Source: Halopseudomonas oceani
GTDB lineage: Bacteria; Pseudomonadota; Gammaproteobacteria; Pseudomonadales; Pseudomonadaceae
Assembly (NCBI RefSeq): GCF_002903165.1
Contig: NZ_PPSK01000016.1
Span: forward strand, 1 to 64,000
Direction of reading: 5' to 3'
DNA length: 64,000 nucleotides
Shown here: positions 63,584-64,000 of the stretch, one piece after another
Numbering within the stretch: position 1 is the first letter of the stretch
Layout: each line of letters begins with the position of its first letter
The notes under the pieces: generated by a model
What the model was told of the DNA's origin: nothing
The model's input: the letters and a program-made list of their open reading frames with translations, nothing else
Database searches by the model: none
Program-made: the position numbers and the translations under genes

Positions 63584-64000
63584 ATGCGTGCCCTGAGTCT
63601 GGAAACCATTGGCGCCGGCAAGGTGTTCGGCAATTTTCGCGCGCTGGATGACGTCTCCATGCGCGTGCGCGCCGGTACGGTACACGCGCTGCTGGGCGAG
63701 AACGGTGCCGGCAAGAGCACGCTGGTCAAGGGGATCGTTGGCTACGGCCCGCTGGATGAGGGCAGTGTGCTGGTGGGTGGCAAGGAACAAAGTATCCAGT
63801 CCCCGCGTGATTCCCACTCCCTCGGCATCGGCATGGTCTACCAGCACTTCACCGTGGCGCCTGGCCTCAGCGTGGCCGAGAACCTGGTGCTGTCACGGGG
63901 CGAACTGCCGTGGGCCATCGACTGGAAGCAGGAACGCGCAGCGCTGGATGCCTTTATGGCCAGAATGCCGTTCAAGCTGGATATCGAGCGGGCAGTCAGT
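63584..64000 (+). CDS. ABC transporter ATP-binding protein, BMP/nucleoside type (cut by window end)
   Basis: The first 139 codons of an ATPase start at ATG 63584, two bases after the previous stop. The N-terminal nucleotide-binding domain is recognisable: FGNFRALDDVSMRVRAG, Walker A GENGAGKST (about 38-46) and the Q-loop GMVYQHFTVAPGLSVAENL, the latter text typical of YufO/nucleoside-type ATPases that carry two NBDs in tandem (about 500 residues). The signature and Walker B motifs lie beyond the window. It should energise the two permeases encoded upstream. Confidence 0.9.
   Translation, partial: MRALSLETIGAGKVFGNFRALDDVSMRVRAGTVHALLGENGAGKSTLVKGIVGYGPLDEGSVLVGGKEQSIQSPRDSHSLGIGMVYQHFTVAPGLSVAENLVLSRGELPWAIDWKQERAALDAFMARMPFKLDIERAVS

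Overview
The window is high-GC DNA with a gammaproteobacterial gene set: a Lap-type giant adhesin with its type I secretion system, DUF1302/DUF1329 envelope genes, a bacterial FAN1 nuclease, and MalT-like and HxlR regulators. The protein sequences read as Pseudomonadaceae (Pseudomonas in the broad sense, possibly the Halopseudomonas/P. pertucinogena lineage). The family-level call is fairly safe; the genus is a guess. No rRNA, tRNA, CRISPR array or replication origin was seen.

Region 1 (about 1-29.3 kb) is an adhesin island. It begins with an IS3-family remnant (about 73-794) and ends with a second transposase fragment (about 29.05-29.32 kb). Between them lie a LysR regulator, a REC-AraC response regulator with a 7TMR-DISM hybrid kinase, a TorS-like HK-REC-Hpt kinase that overlaps by 4 bp the gene for a solitary periplasmic sugar-binding protein, a TolC-OmpA fusion outer-membrane protein, a LapB-like ABC exporter and a LapC-like adaptor. 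Then come a 12.1-kb gene for a ~4046-aa adhesin with an N-terminal retention module, and a second, paralogous sugar-binding protein. No ABC permease or ATPase accompanies either binding protein, so I infer they are sensory subunits feeding the kinases, tying envelope or carbohydrate sensing to adhesin production. The adhesin contains five tandem units of exactly 771 bp.

Region 2 (29.3-38.3 kb) is a minus-strand set: alpha/beta hydrolase (nucleophile Ser replaced by Ala), DUF1302 outer-membrane barrel, DUF1329 periplasmic protein, YCF48-like beta-propeller and an RND/MMPL transporter, with a divergent LysR gene. It looks like one envelope-spanning transport machine for a hydrophobic substrate.

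Region 3 (38.3-46.2 kb) is mixed metabolism: two metallo-beta-lactamase-fold hydrolases, an EamA exporter divergent from a LysR gene, a phytanoyl-CoA dioxygenase-like enzyme, and an HxlR regulator divergent from a FabF-type ketosynthase across a nearly perfect 23-bp palindrome.

Region 4 (46.2-58.4 kb) holds an acyl-CoA dehydrogenase, a MalT-like LuxR regulator, a PAS-GAF-GGDEF diguanylate cyclase, an AI-2E family membrane protein, and a two-gene DNA-repair unit: FAN1-like VRR-NUC nuclease followed, with a 4-bp overlap, by an XPD/DinG-like helicase carrying an N-terminal PD-(D/E)XK nuclease.

Region 5 (58.6-64 kb) is an operon for a BMP-type ABC importer (Tat-exported binding protein, two permeases, an ATPase cut by the window end) enclosing a formamidase-like nitrilase-superfamily amidase and a biuret-hydrolase-like cysteine hydrolase: probable scavenging of a small amide or urea-like nitrogen compound.
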